Positions 17,877 through 25,228 of a stretch of 64,000 nt of DNA are shown piece after piece. How positions within the stretch are numbered: the first letter of the stretch is position 1; each line of letters starts with the position of its first letter. The notes below the pieces were generated by a model. The model did no database searches and was not told where the DNA came from. It saw nothing but the letters and a program-made list of their open reading frames with translations. The translations under genes were made by a program, and so were the position numbers. The DNA lies in the NCBI RefSeq assembly GCF_003347205.1, contig NZ_QQBJ01000004.1, positions 62,001 to 126,000 of the forward strand, in the 5' to 3' direction. The DNA comes from Mycolicibacterium moriokaense. GTDB taxonomy: Bacteria > Actinomycetota > Actinomycetes > Mycobacteriales > Mycobacteriaceae.

Positions 17877-19838
17877 TCAGGACGATGCGACGTCTGCAGG
17901 CTCCACCGCGATTCCGGTCAGGCTGCGGGTGATCGTGCCGATCTCGGCGACCAGCACCCGCGCGGCGCCGTCGTCGATGTGGGAGCCGGCGTCGCGCAAT
18001 TGCTGGTCGGCGCCGGTCAACTGCGTCGTGCCGATGACCCACGGTGTCGCAGGGGTCGGCGGGTCGCCCCGCAGCGCCTCGACGTAGTCGTCCACCGCGA
18101 GCACGAACTCGCGACTCAGGGCCGCCGACGGATGCGGAGGCAGGTTCTGCTCCAGCGTGGTGCACGAGGTGGTGACCGCGTTCAGCGCCGCCCGAAACGA
18201 TCTCAGCCAGCGCCGCAACTCGCGCGACTCGACCCGGGTCGAGCCCGCGGCGGCCTCGAACGCGGCGCGCGCCCGAAACGCCCGCTGCCACGCCGCTGCC
18301 AACGCGTCGGACGGATGGTCGAGGTCGTGTACGAATGCCTTGATGACCGTTGCGGCGTAGTCGATTTCGGTTTTCAGCAGCTCACCGGCGCGCTGCCGCA
18401 ACCGGATCATCGCGTTGTCGGGAATCAGCACGTGGAACAGCACCGCGAAAGCCCCACCGATCACGACGGCGAACAGCAGGTCGCTCACCGACGACGACGG
18501 ATCGGTGATGTCAAGGAGCAGCACGATGGTCGCGCCGAACGCAGCGGTCACCGCGATGTAACCGAACATCGACACCGCGTAGGCGACGCCGAGGAACACC
18601 ACGGCCAGCACCGCTGCGGCGATGCCGCGCGGCTCCCAGAGCAGCGTCAGCGCGGAGGCGACCAGGACGCCCAGACAGATGCCCGCCACCCGGCCGACGC
18701 ACCTGGTGTACGTGTGCGCGGTCTCGGGCCGCATCACGAGCAGCACGGTCAGCGGAATCCAATAGCCCGCAGGCACGTCGGCGAAGCGCGCGATCGCCGT
18801 CCCCGACGCGGCGGCGCCGGCGAGCCGCACGGCATGGCGGGATATCGGCGACGTCAGGTTGAGATGTCCGCGGACAAGCTGCAGCCCCTTCGACAGCGTG
18901 CCCGTCCAATCGGAGGCACGACGTCGGCCGAAGCGCAGCGCGTCCGCGCGGTGCAGTTGCCGTGACAGCCGCTGCGCTGCCGGTGCCTCGCCGATCGCGA
19001 CCGTGGCCACCGCGGCGTCGACGCCCTTGAGCGCGTACTCCGCGTCGCGGCGCGCGGTCCTGCTCTGCGCGGCGATCGTCGCGAGCATGTCCGCGGCTGC
19101 CGTCAGCACGTCCCGGATCGGCTGCTGTTCGGCGGCCTTGCCGTGCAGCGCCATCAGTGTCTTGGCGATCTGCTCGGGCAGCGCGTGCCAGTCGCGATAG
19201 GCCGGGGCGCGACGGCCGGCCGGGGTCTCGGCGGTACTGAATGCCTCCTTGCACTCCAACACCGGCGTCGAGTCCACCTCGGCCGCGGGATCGACGGCAA
19301 GCCGACGCGCGTCCGAACTCAGCGACTGGTACACCTTGGTCAGCGCCTCGCGCTCGAGGCGCCAACGCCGCGGCGGCCATCCGGCGATCAGCGCGGCCTG
19401 GATCAAACCGGCGGCCACCGCGAACATTGCCGAGACCGCCGCGGGCAGCACCGGTTGCGGATGCTGGATGACCAGCAGCAGGCCGGACGCGCCCGCGAGC
19501 AGGCCTGCGGGCGCGCCGACCGCCCACTGCATGCCTGCGAAGAAACACCACAGGGCGATCACCACGATGAACGCGATGCTGTAACCGGCGCTCAGCCCGC
19601 CGACCAACACGGCGGCCCCCAACTCGACCGAAACGGCCAGCACGACGGGGATGCGGCCGAGCGGGTTGTCCTGCAGCGCGATCGCACCGGCGATGGCACC
19701 CGCCGCGGCCGCCGACGTCGCCGCGCCTGCAGGCCCCCACAGCTGGGCCACCACCGTCAGCACCAGCACTCCGAGCAGGCTGCGGGCGACCGCGCCGGTG
19801 TCCGGCAGATTCAGTCGAACACCCAGCCCCTTGCTCAC
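17877..19838 (-). CDS. FUSC-family membrane protein
   Basis: 653 aa with two clusters of about six TM helices separated and followed by cytosolic helical regions, the duplicated layout of fusaric-acid-resistance/aromatic-acid exporter (FUSC) proteins. The second membrane cluster contains AGYWIPLTVLLVMRPE, the typical FUSC phrase. Probably an efflux or membrane-associated transport protein. GTG 19838 chosen because GGGGTGA precedes it; an ATG at 19868 is an alternative. No linked membrane-fusion protein gene is seen. Its start faces away from the thiocyanate hydrolase gene end, with about 60 bp between. Confidence 0.82.
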   Translation of the reverse strand: MSKGLGVRLNLPDTGAVARSLLGVLVLTVVAQLWGPAGAATSAAAAGAIAGAIALQDNPLGRIPVVLAVSVELGAAVLVGGLSAGYSIAFIVVIALWCFFAGMQWAVGAPAGLLAGASGLLLVIQHPQPVLPAAVSAMFAVAAGLIQAALIAGWPPRRWRLEREALTKVYQSLSSDARRLAVDPAAEVDSTPVLECKEAFSTAETPAGRRAPAYRDWHALPEQIAKTLMALHGKAAEQQPIRDVLTAAADMLATIAAQSRTARRDAEYALKGVDAAVATVAIGEAPAAQRLSRQLHRADALRFGRRRASDWTGTLSKGLQLVRGHLNLTSPISRHAVRLAGAAASGTAIARFADVPAGYWIPLTVLLVMRPETAHTYTRCVGRVAGICLGVLVASALTLLWEPRGIAAAVLAVVFLGVAYAVSMFGYIAVTAAFGATIVLLLDITDPSSSVSDLLFAVVIGGAFAVLFHVLIPDNAMIRLRQRAGELLKTEIDYAATVIKAFVHDLDHPSDALAAAWQRAFRARAAFEAAAGSTRVESRELRRWLRSFRAALNAVTTSCTTLEQNLPPHPSAALSREFVLAVDDYVEALRGDPPTPATPWVIGTTQLTGADQQLRDAGSHIDDGAARVLVAEIGTITRSLTGIAVEPADVASS

Positions 19839-19901
19839 CCGACCATTCTCACCCCGCCGAGGCGGCATCCGGGTCAAGCTGCCGCCTCGACATGTCGGCC
19901 G

Positions 19902-20231
19902 TCAGGTCCGGTTGAACCGGTCCCGGACCGCGGCCATCCGGGCCCTCAGCTCGTCGGCGCTGAACGCGCCGCGGTCCATCAGCTCATGGGCGGTGACCAC
20001 CGCCGACCGGGCGTGCACCGGGAAGTCGCGGTAGGTGGTCTCACCGAGAGCGTCCTCCGAATGCCTGCGCTCGAGGTTGTCCAGGGTGCCGCGCCAGGAC
20101 AGGCATTCGCATGTCGCCTGCATCGCCGATTCCCACGGATCCGGCTTACGGGCCAGCTCGGGCAGCGTCGCAGCGTCGGCCTCGCCCGAGCCGAGGGTCT
20201 CCAGCAGGACGTCGTAGGGCCGACTGCTCAC
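19902..20231 (-). CDS. Thiocyanate hydrolase/nitrile hydratase activator-like protein (beta-N-domain paralogue)
   Basis: 109 aa. Shares the core of the beta subunit encoded at the head of the operon: TCECLSWRGTLDNLERRHSEDALGE here against TCECLGWRGAWNSEERRRAENDLGA there, then similar helices. Small beta-like proteins encoded beside cobalt-type nitrile hydratases (P14K, NhlE) and thiocyanate hydrolase (P15K) act in cobalt insertion and cysteine oxidation; this position and size fit that role. GTG start overlaps the scnC stop (GTGA). It could alternatively be an extra structural subunit. Confidence 0.75.
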   Translation of the reverse strand: MSSRPYDVLLETLGSGEADAATLPELARKPDPWESAMQATCECLSWRGTLDNLERRHSEDALGETTYRDFPVHARSAVVTAHELMDRGAFSADELRARMAAVRDRFNRT

Positions 20232-20920
20232 ACGCCCGCCTTCGCCGCCGATGGCGGACCGGAGGCGGTCCAATCCGCCTGCGGCAGTGCGACCCCGATC
20301 ATGGTGTCGCGGGTGATGATCTCCGCGAGCTGATCCTCGGTCCACCCGTCGGTGCCGTCGGGACGCATCGGCATCACCATGAACCGTGACTTCTGGTTGG
20401 AGTCGTGGACCCGCACCTCGACATCCGGACCGAAGTGCAATCCGAACTCGGAGAGCACCTCGCGGGGCCAGCGCACGAGCCGGCGGCGGTAGTTCGGGGT
20501 GCGGTACCAGTCCGGCGACATGCCGAGAACCGGTCGGGGATAGCAGGAGCACAAGGTGCACACGATGACGTTGTGCACCTCGGGCGTGTTCTCCAGGACG
20601 TAGAAGTAGGTGTAGTCGCTCGGGGTGCCGACACCGGTCGGGTCCAGCCAGTCGATGCCGACCTCTTTGCACGCCTCGGTTCCGTCGGCGAGCAGCCGAG
20701 CCTTGAACTCCGGATCGGTCCACGCCTTGGCCACCAGCCTGGAGCCGCCGCTGGGCCCGATCGACTCCGCCCACTCGGAGAATCGCCGGTGGTCCTCTTC
20801 GGAGAACAGGCCTTTTTCGATCGCGAGTTCCCGCACCGCCCGCTCAAGGATCTCGAACTCGCTGACCTGATCGGCGGCCTGAATGGGGTCATGCGCCCCA
20901 TGATCATGGTCGTGGCTCAC
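20228..20920 (-). CDS. scnC: Thiocyanate hydrolase gamma subunit (cobalt-type catalytic subunit)
   Basis: 230 aa. Catalytic subunit of the nitrile hydratase superfamily. The claw motif VCTLCSCYP (about residues 120-128) holds the three Cys ligands; Thr in CTLC marks the cobalt rather than iron type. Outside it, FEILERAVRELAIEKGLF, SPDWYRTPNYRRRLVRWPREV and GTDGWTEDQLAEIITRD agree with remembered thiocyanate hydrolase gamma more closely than with nitrile hydratase alpha. The His/Asp-rich N-terminus (SHDHDHGAHD) is also like that enzyme and may bind metal. Expected reaction: thiocyanate plus water to carbonyl sulfide and ammonia. GTG start overlaps the scnA stop. A three-subunit nitrile hydratase (toyocamycin type) is the alternative. 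Confidence 0.87.
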   Translation of the reverse strand: MSHDHDHGAHDPIQAADQVSEFEILERAVRELAIEKGLFSEEDHRRFSEWAESIGPSGGSRLVAKAWTDPEFKARLLADGTEACKEVGIDWLDPTGVGTPSDYTYFYVLENTPEVHNVIVCTLCSCYPRPVLGMSPDWYRTPNYRRRLVRWPREVLSEFGLHFGPDVEVRVHDSNQKSRFMVMPMRPDGTDGWTEDQLAEIITRDTMIGVALPQADWTASGPPSAAKAGV

Positions 20921-21231
20921 TTCTGCTCCTCCTCGGCCGGCTGCAGCCAGTGCTCGGAAACCTCGGTCTCCAGCGTGTCGATGTCGAACCCGGTGTAGTT
21001 GGGCCACAGGTCCTTCTGCAGGAAGCGCACGACGTAGAACGGCTCGTACCGGCCGCCTCTGTCGGCGTCGTCACGACCCCACGCCTCGTCCTCCGGGATC
21101 ACCCACTCCGGGCGGTACTCGACGACCACACCGGTCCTGCCGCGGGTGAACGCCTGGGTGCGGGTGTGAAACAACGTGGTGCCGTCCTTGACCGTGACCC
21201 GATCACCGATCGCGTATTTGTAATCGGTCAC
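20917..21231 (-). CDS. scnA: Thiocyanate hydrolase alpha subunit (beta C-half, SH3-like)
   Basis: 104 aa. Corresponds to the C-terminal SH3-like half of nitrile hydratase beta: AIGDRVTVKDG, HTRTQAFTRGRTGVVVEY and VVRFLQKDLWPNYTGFDIDTLETEV. The QKDLWP and DTLETE wording matches remembered thiocyanate hydrolase alpha. In the family the Arg-rich HTRTxxxTRGxTG loop faces the catalytic metal centre. The usual N-terminal extension of the Thiobacillus protein is shorter here. GTG starts and stops overlap both neighbours by GTGA, so stoichiometric translation is likely. Confidence 0.85.
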   Translation of the reverse strand: MTDYKYAIGDRVTVKDGTTLFHTRTQAFTRGRTGVVVEYRPEWVIPEDEAWGRDDADRGGRYEPFYVVRFLQKDLWPNYTGFDIDTLETEVSEHWLQPAEEEQK

Positions 21232-21665
21232 GCCTTCGTCTCCGATCGCGCGCGCACCTCGTCGATTTTCGCAGTCAGTTCGTCGGGCGTGATCAGTCCC
21301 TTGTTGATCAGCACCTTGGCGGCCACGGTCGCCCAACGCGCGTAATAGGGCAACCCGAAATACAGCGTGGCGCCGAGATCGTTCTCGGCGCGCCTGCGCT
21401 CCTCGGAATTCCATGCGCCTCGCCAGCCGAGGCACTCACACGTCACGTAGGTGTTCATCTCCCACTCCTCTTCGGCCTTCTCCTTGAAGGGAAGAGGAAG
21501 ATCGATCTGCCCGCCGACGTCATGCAGCACGTGCCGCAACGCGGCATACAACTCGTTGGAAATCTCATACGGCGAGTCCAGCGGCTCGCGAAAAACCGGT
21601 GCGAGGTCAGCCACCCGGGTGGACAGGGAATCGAAATTGGCAGGTGGGGACATCGACACCTCCAT
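21228..21665 (-). CDS. scnB: Thiocyanate hydrolase beta subunit (beta N-half)
   Basis: 145 aa, all helical. Corresponds to the N-terminal half of nitrile hydratase beta as a separate polypeptide. HDVGGQIDLPLPFKEKAEEEWEMNTY, TCECLGWRGAWNSEERRRAENDLG and GLPYYARW agree with remembered thiocyanate hydrolase beta. The ERRRAEN arginines are candidates for the metal-claw contacts. First gene of the operon; order beta, alpha, gamma equals scnB-scnA-scnC in Thiobacillus thioparus. ATG 21665 or 21653 (MSPP) could be used. Divergent from the CbtB-like gene with 272 bp between. Confidence 0.85.
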   Translation of the reverse strand: MEVSMSPPANFDSLSTRVADLAPVFREPLDSPYEISNELYAALRHVLHDVGGQIDLPLPFKEKAEEEWEMNTYVTCECLGWRGAWNSEERRRAENDLGATLYFGLPYYARWATVAAKVLINKGLITPDELTAKIDEVRARSETKA

Positions 21666-21720
21666 GGGGGATTCTGATTAGCTGCACCAACGCTATCGCC
21701 TCGCGGCCCAGAAAGGGAGG

Positions 21721-21737
21721 TTTTCCGCGCCGGAAAA
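21721..21737. promoter_or_regulatory. 17-bp perfect palindrome between scnB and cbtB
   Basis: TTTTCCG and CGGAAAA separated by CGC, 56 bp upstream of the scnB start and about 200 bp upstream of cbtB. A second, weaker repeat (GGTAA, 8 bp, TTACC) lies at 21753-21770. The stretch is AT-richer than its surroundings and must contain both divergent promoters. Position fits an operator; the regulator is not encoded next to it. Confidence 0.5.
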
Positions 21738-21937
21738 TGAAATTATCTTCGGGGTAAATTCATGCTTACCTGATTGCCTTGTGCAACAAGCTATTTAGAC
21801 CCGCCGCCGACACGTTCGCGCGCTGCTCCCAATTATTTGCCCTTCCGCAACTGCTCGGATCATGGTTAGGATTGGTCGTTCGCTGACAAAGACCTGACAA
21901 AGAGACGATGAGAATCGGCTCAGACGAAAGGGTGACG

Positions 21938-22156
21938 ATGATGGCCAAAGCGAAGGTAGCCACTCAGCGAACCCACAGCATCGACTTCACCGACGTACGG
22001 GCGGCACTTTGGCTCGCGGGCACCGTATTCCTGGCGCTCGGCACGCTGTACCTGGTCGGTCTCGAGCAAGGTGCCACCTCGGTTTTCGGTGGCAACACGG
22101 CGATTCACGAATTCACCCACGACGCGCGGCATCTACTGGGATTCCCCTGCCACTGA
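21938..22156 (+). CDS. cbtB: CbtB-type cobalt transporter subunit
   Basis: 72 aa with one TM helix (about residues 25-46, AALWLAGTVFLALGTLYLVG) and a His-rich tail ending HEFTHDARHLLGFPCH, the conserved terminus of CbtB proteins. CbtB normally works with CbtA in B12-regulated cobalt import; no CbtA gene is adjacent. Divergent placement beside a cobalt-type thiocyanate hydrolase suggests it helps supply cobalt for the enzyme. ATG 21938 (or 21941) is preceded by GAAAGG. I saw no cobalamin riboswitch in the upstream region. Confidence 0.82.
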   Translation: MMAKAKVATQRTHSIDFTDVRAALWLAGTVFLALGTLYLVGLEQGATSVFGGNTAIHEFTHDARHLLGFPCH

Positions 22157-22206
22157 GCGTCCACCGATCGGCCGCCGCCACGTCCTGACGGTTGTAGGTT
22201 CGCACC

Positions 22207-22929
22207 GTGGAGAAAGTCATCCTCACGCTGCGGGGGGCCGATGCCGACGACGCCTGGTGCGCCAGGCTGCGGACCAAGGTCGCCGCTGACCTCCTCGACA
22301 TCGGTGTGCCCGGCCTGGCGATCAACGTGCGCGACGCCGAGGTGCGCGACTCGCTGATGACCCTCACCACGATGGCGCCGCCGGTGGTCGCGTTCGTCAG
22401 CATGTGGGTCCAGCAGTCCTATGGCGCGCAGGTGCAATCAGCAATGGCAGTGCTGCAGAAGGAGTGCGACACCGTCGCGGCGTACCTCGTGACGGAATCG
22501 GTGCCGTTGCCACCGCCGAAGACGGTCTCCGGGCAACGCACCACAGGACTGGCCAATGTGGCGCTGCTGCGCCGACCGCCAGACATGGATGAGCAGACGT
22601 GGCTGGACCGGTGGCACATCGATCACACACCGGTCGCCATCGAAACCCAGTCGACGTTCGGCTACACGCAGAACGCGGTGGTGCGGGCACTGACCGCCGA
22701 CGCACCGCCGTTGTCCGCCATCGTCGAGGAACTGTTTCCCGCCGAGGCGACCTGGAACCTGCACGCGTTCTTCGGAGCGGCCGACGACGACGAGTTGCGG
22801 AGCAGGATGGAGCGAATGGTCGCCAGCACGGCCGCCTTCGGTGCCAACGAGAACATCGACACCGTGCCGACCAGCCGGTACGTCTACCGCAGCCCGTTCG
22901 ACGAGGGAAGGCAGAAGGTGAGCAGATGA
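22207..22929 (+). CDS. EthD-domain (dimeric alpha/beta barrel) protein
   Basis: 240 aa. The middle contains LLRRPPDMDEQTWLDRWHIDHTPVAIETQSTFGYTQN, the EthD/ABM-type dimeric alpha/beta-barrel pattern with a conserved WHxxHTP. The N-terminal half (VILTLRGADADDAWCARLRTKVAADL) may be a second, diverged copy of the fold. Cytosolic; role unknown. GTG start 22207. Stop overlaps the next gene by ATGA, a pair that by position corresponds to Rv1874/Rv1875 in M. tuberculosis (from memory). Confidence 0.75.
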   Translation: MEKVILTLRGADADDAWCARLRTKVAADLLDIGVPGLAINVRDAEVRDSLMTLTTMAPPVVAFVSMWVQQSYGAQVQSAMAVLQKECDTVAAYLVTESVPLPPPKTVSGQRTTGLANVALLRRPPDMDEQTWLDRWHIDHTPVAIETQSTFGYTQNAVVRALTADAPPLSAIVEELFPAEATWNLHAFFGAADDDELRSRMERMVASTAAFGANENIDTVPTSRYVYRSPFDEGRQKVSR

Positions 22930-23369
22930 CCACGCTCGATGACGCGGTTGCATTGGCGCGCGGCGAGAGCGGCCTCGCCGTCGTCTCCACGCTGCGGGCC
23001 GACCACACCATTCAGGCGTCGCTGGTCAATGCCGGCGTGCTGCCGCATCCCGAAAGCGGCGCTCCGGTACTGGCATTCGTCACCTACGGCCGCGTAAAGC
23101 TCGCCAACTTGAGGGCGCGGCCCGCGCTCGCGACGACGTTCCGCAACGGCTGGCAGTGGGCGACCGTCGAGGGCGACGCTGAACTCGCCGGCCCGGACGA
23201 CCCCCAGCAGTGGCTCACCGACGCCGATCAGTTGCGGTTGCTGCTGCGCGAGATCTTCACCGCCGCGGGCGGCACCCATGACGACTGGGACGCCTATGAC
23301 CGGACGATGGTCGAACAAGGTCGCACCGCGGTGCTCATCACACCCACCCGGGTCTACAGCAACGGTTGA
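22926..23369 (+). CDS. PPOX-class split-barrel F420/flavin-dependent protein
   Basis: 147 aa. Split-barrel fold of pyridoxamine-phosphate-oxidase-like proteins: GLAVVSTLRADHTIQASLVNAGVL, then VLAFVTYGRVKLANLRARPALATTF and WATVEGDAELAGP, the usual order for mycobacterial F420-dependent or F420-binding FDOR-B proteins. Resembles Rv1875. Likely an F420-linked reductase of unknown substrate. ATG 22926 overlaps the EthD gene stop. Confidence 0.82.
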   Translation: MTTLDDAVALARGESGLAVVSTLRADHTIQASLVNAGVLPHPESGAPVLAFVTYGRVKLANLRARPALATTFRNGWQWATVEGDAELAGPDDPQQWLTDADQLRLLLREIFTAAGGTHDDWDAYDRTMVEQGRTAVLITPTRVYSNG

Positions 23370-23385
23370 TGCTTACGCTTCTGCG

Positions 23386-24153
23386 GTGACCCTCCAGATA
23401 GACGACACCAACCGGGTGCGAACGCTCACCCTGGATCGGCCCGATGTGCTCAACGCTTTCAACGAGGCGCTGTACGAGGCGACGGCGCTCGCGATCCGGG
23501 AGGCGGCGGCCGACGCCGACGTCGCGGTGGTGCTGCTGACCGGCAACGGACGGGCGTTCAGCGCGGGCAACGACCTCAACGAGATGCAGGCGCGCATCAC
23601 CGATCCCTCGATGGCGGACGTGGGCAGCCACTTCACGTCGCTGATCGACGAATTGACCAATTTCCCGAAGCCGCTGATCTGTGCGGTCAATGGGCTCGGT
23701 GTCGGAATCGGCGCGACCATTCTGGGCTACGCGGACCTGGTGTTCATGTCGTCCCAGGCGAGGCTGAAGTGCCCGTTCACCAGCCTCGGTGTGGCGCCGG
23801 AGGCCGCGTCGTCGTACCTGTTGCCGCAGTTGATCGGCCGGCAGAACGCGGCGTGGCTGTTGATGTCGTCGGAGTGGGTGTCCGCCGATGAGGCGCTGCG
23901 GATGGGGTTGGCGTGGAAGGTCTGCGAACCCGCCGATCTGCTACCGGAGGCTCGTCGGCACGCCGAAATCCTTGCCGCACGGCCGATTCCGAGCCTGATG
24001 GCGGTCAAGCAGACCATCGCCGAGCCGTTCAAACCCGGCGTCGAGGCGGCGACGTTGCGCGAGAACGCCCACTTCGCCGAGTTGATGGGCGCCGCCGCCA
24101 ACGCCGACGCCCTTGCCGCGTTCACCGACAAGCGGGGGAGCGCCCCGGCCTAG
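23386..24153 (+). CDS. Enoyl-CoA hydratase/isomerase family protein
   Basis: 255 aa crotonase-fold enzyme. LTGNGRAFSAGNDLNEM forms the first oxyanion-hole loop, and KPLICAVNGLGVGIGATILGYADLVFMS the second; TSLGVAPEAASSYLLPQLIG carries one Glu where the catalytic acid is expected. Likely acts on an enoyl-CoA in beta-oxidation; close relatives also include isomerases and decarboxylases, so substrate is open. GTG start 23386 because no ATG lies in frame near the conserved VTLQIDDTNRVRTLTLDRP. Convergent with bfd, 4-bp overlap. Confidence 0.87.
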   Translation: MTLQIDDTNRVRTLTLDRPDVLNAFNEALYEATALAIREAAADADVAVVLLTGNGRAFSAGNDLNEMQARITDPSMADVGSHFTSLIDELTNFPKPLICAVNGLGVGIGATILGYADLVFMSSQARLKCPFTSLGVAPEAASSYLLPQLIGRQNAAWLLMSSEWVSADEALRMGLAWKVCEPADLLPEARRHAEILAARPIPSLMAVKQTIAEPFKPGVEAATLRENAHFAELMGAAANADALAAFTDKRGSAPA

Positions 24154-24344
24154 CGTCGCGCGGGCGAGGCGGTGCCGTTGTTGGCGAAGTGCGCTTCGAT
24201 GATCGCCCGCACGGTGCGCCTGCACCGTCCACACTCCGAACCCGCTCCGCAGACCGCCGCCACTTCCTTCGACGTCGAGGCGCCGTTGGCGACGACGTCG
24301 CTCACCACGTGGCTGGTGACTCCGTTGCAGAGGCAGACGAACAT
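24150..24344 (-). CDS. bfd: Bacterioferritin-associated ferredoxin
   Basis: 64 aa. The [2Fe-2S] pattern is complete: CLC near the N-terminus (MFVCLCNGVT) and CGAGSECGRCRRTV giving the CxxC pair. Bfd donates electrons to bacterioferritin to release stored iron. It is the second gene of a leftward pair with the duplicated-domain protein, 11 bp apart, behind the IdeR-like box that also faces bfrA. Confidence 0.9.
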   Translation of the reverse strand: MFVCLCNGVTSHVVSDVVANGASTSKEVAAVCGAGSECGRCRRTVRAIIEAHFANNGTASPARR

Positions 24345-24355
24345 CTAGCGGCCCA

Positions 24356-24988
24356 TCAACTCGTCGGATCGATGGCCATCAGGTGGGCGAACCTGCCCAC
24401 GAACTGGGTCGGATACGCCCCGAGGCCCGCGTTCGACATCCACTCCGCGGCGGCGTCGGGGTGATCGATCCACTGCCGCGCATGGATCTCGTTGTCGATC
24501 TCCTGCAGGATCATCACTTCTTGGCCGTCGTCGAGGGCGCGGTAGACCCAGATCTTGCGGACGCCGCCGCGCTCGAATCGCTCCAAGCCGCCGTGCACCT
24601 TCTCCATCAGCGTCGAGACGTCGTCGACCGACGACATGACGCCGACCACGATCCGGCCGACATGCTCCTCGGAGGAGGGCTCATCCAGATCGATCTTCTC
24701 CACCACCTGGCCGCCGAAAATCGGCGGTATGTCGTCGAGACCGGCGATGTCGAACCATTCGAATACCGCAGGCGAACGAATGACGTCCCTAATGGAACGG
24801 GCATGCCGAATTCCGATCGTCACCAGCACCCGGCCGGGCTCCCAAATCGACGTATAAAGGACGACGTGGTGAGCGCCTATCGACGCCAAATTGTCGCGAT
24901 GACGTTTCAGCCAATTCCACATCCGGTCGACGTCGTCGACGCGAAAATCGCACGCGAGAATTAGTGAGTGCAAATTGTACTCACTCAT
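24356..24988 (-). CDS. Hypothetical protein with two tandem ABM-like halves
   Basis: 210 aa, no signal peptide. Residues about 38-100 (HHVVLYTSIWEPGRVLVTIGIRHARSIRDV then FEWFDIAGLDDIPPIFGG) and about 140-200 (VRKIWVYRALDDGQEVMILQEIDNEIHARQ then AEWMSNAGLGAYPTQFVG) align as two copies of one fold, each starting with a strand of the form VxxYxxxxxPGxVLVTI and ending in a W/F-rich helix, suggestive of dimeric alpha/beta-barrel domains fused in one chain. Function unknown. Its position between bfd and an IdeR-like box suggests an iron-linked role, possibly haem or redox related. Confidence 0.7.
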   Translation of the reverse strand: MSEYNLHSLILACDFRVDDVDRMWNWLKRHRDNLASIGAHHVVLYTSIWEPGRVLVTIGIRHARSIRDVIRSPAVFEWFDIAGLDDIPPIFGGQVVEKIDLDEPSSEEHVGRIVVGVMSSVDDVSTLMEKVHGGLERFERGGVRKIWVYRALDDGQEVMILQEIDNEIHARQWIDHPDAAAEWMSNAGLGAYPTQFVGRFAHLMAIDPTS

Positions 24989-25022
24989 CGTTTTCCTTCG
25001 TCCCGATGCACTCGCAAGCATG

Positions 25023-25041
25023 TTAGTGCAGTCTAACCTTA
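25023..25041. promoter_or_regulatory. IdeR/iron-box-like site
   Basis: Sequence TTAGTGCAGTCTAACCTTA matches 14 of 19 positions of the IdeR consensus TTAGGTTAGGCTAACCTAA, with a near-perfect right half. It lies 35 bp upstream of the leftward hypothetical-bfd pair and 188 bp upstream of bfrA. A half-site TAGGTTGGG is present at 25166-25174, closer to bfrA. Confidence 0.55.
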
Positions 25042-25228
25042 GTCGTACCTGCAGTCCACCGACCCTGGACCTCATCCTGGATCGCCCCACCGAAGTTCGT
25101 TGCCGCAACTGGTGAAACACGCCACGCGCCATGCAGAAGTTGCCACGATCGCGTCTCACCTGCACTAGGTTGGGTTCCGTCAAGACAGCCCGCACGACCT
25201 GACGGCGCCTCGGCGCTAAGGAGCCAGC

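Noticed and set aside
20228-21665. Ordinary two-subunit nitrile hydratase
   Set aside because: Beta is split in two genes in the scn order and the residue phrases agree better with thiocyanate hydrolase.
22143-22156. GCCACTG as a cobalamin-riboswitch B12 box near cbtB
   Set aside because: It is the last codons and stop of cbtB, with no surrounding riboswitch structure.
25166-25174. TAGGTTGGG as a full second IdeR box
   Set aside because: Only a half-site; the right half does not match.
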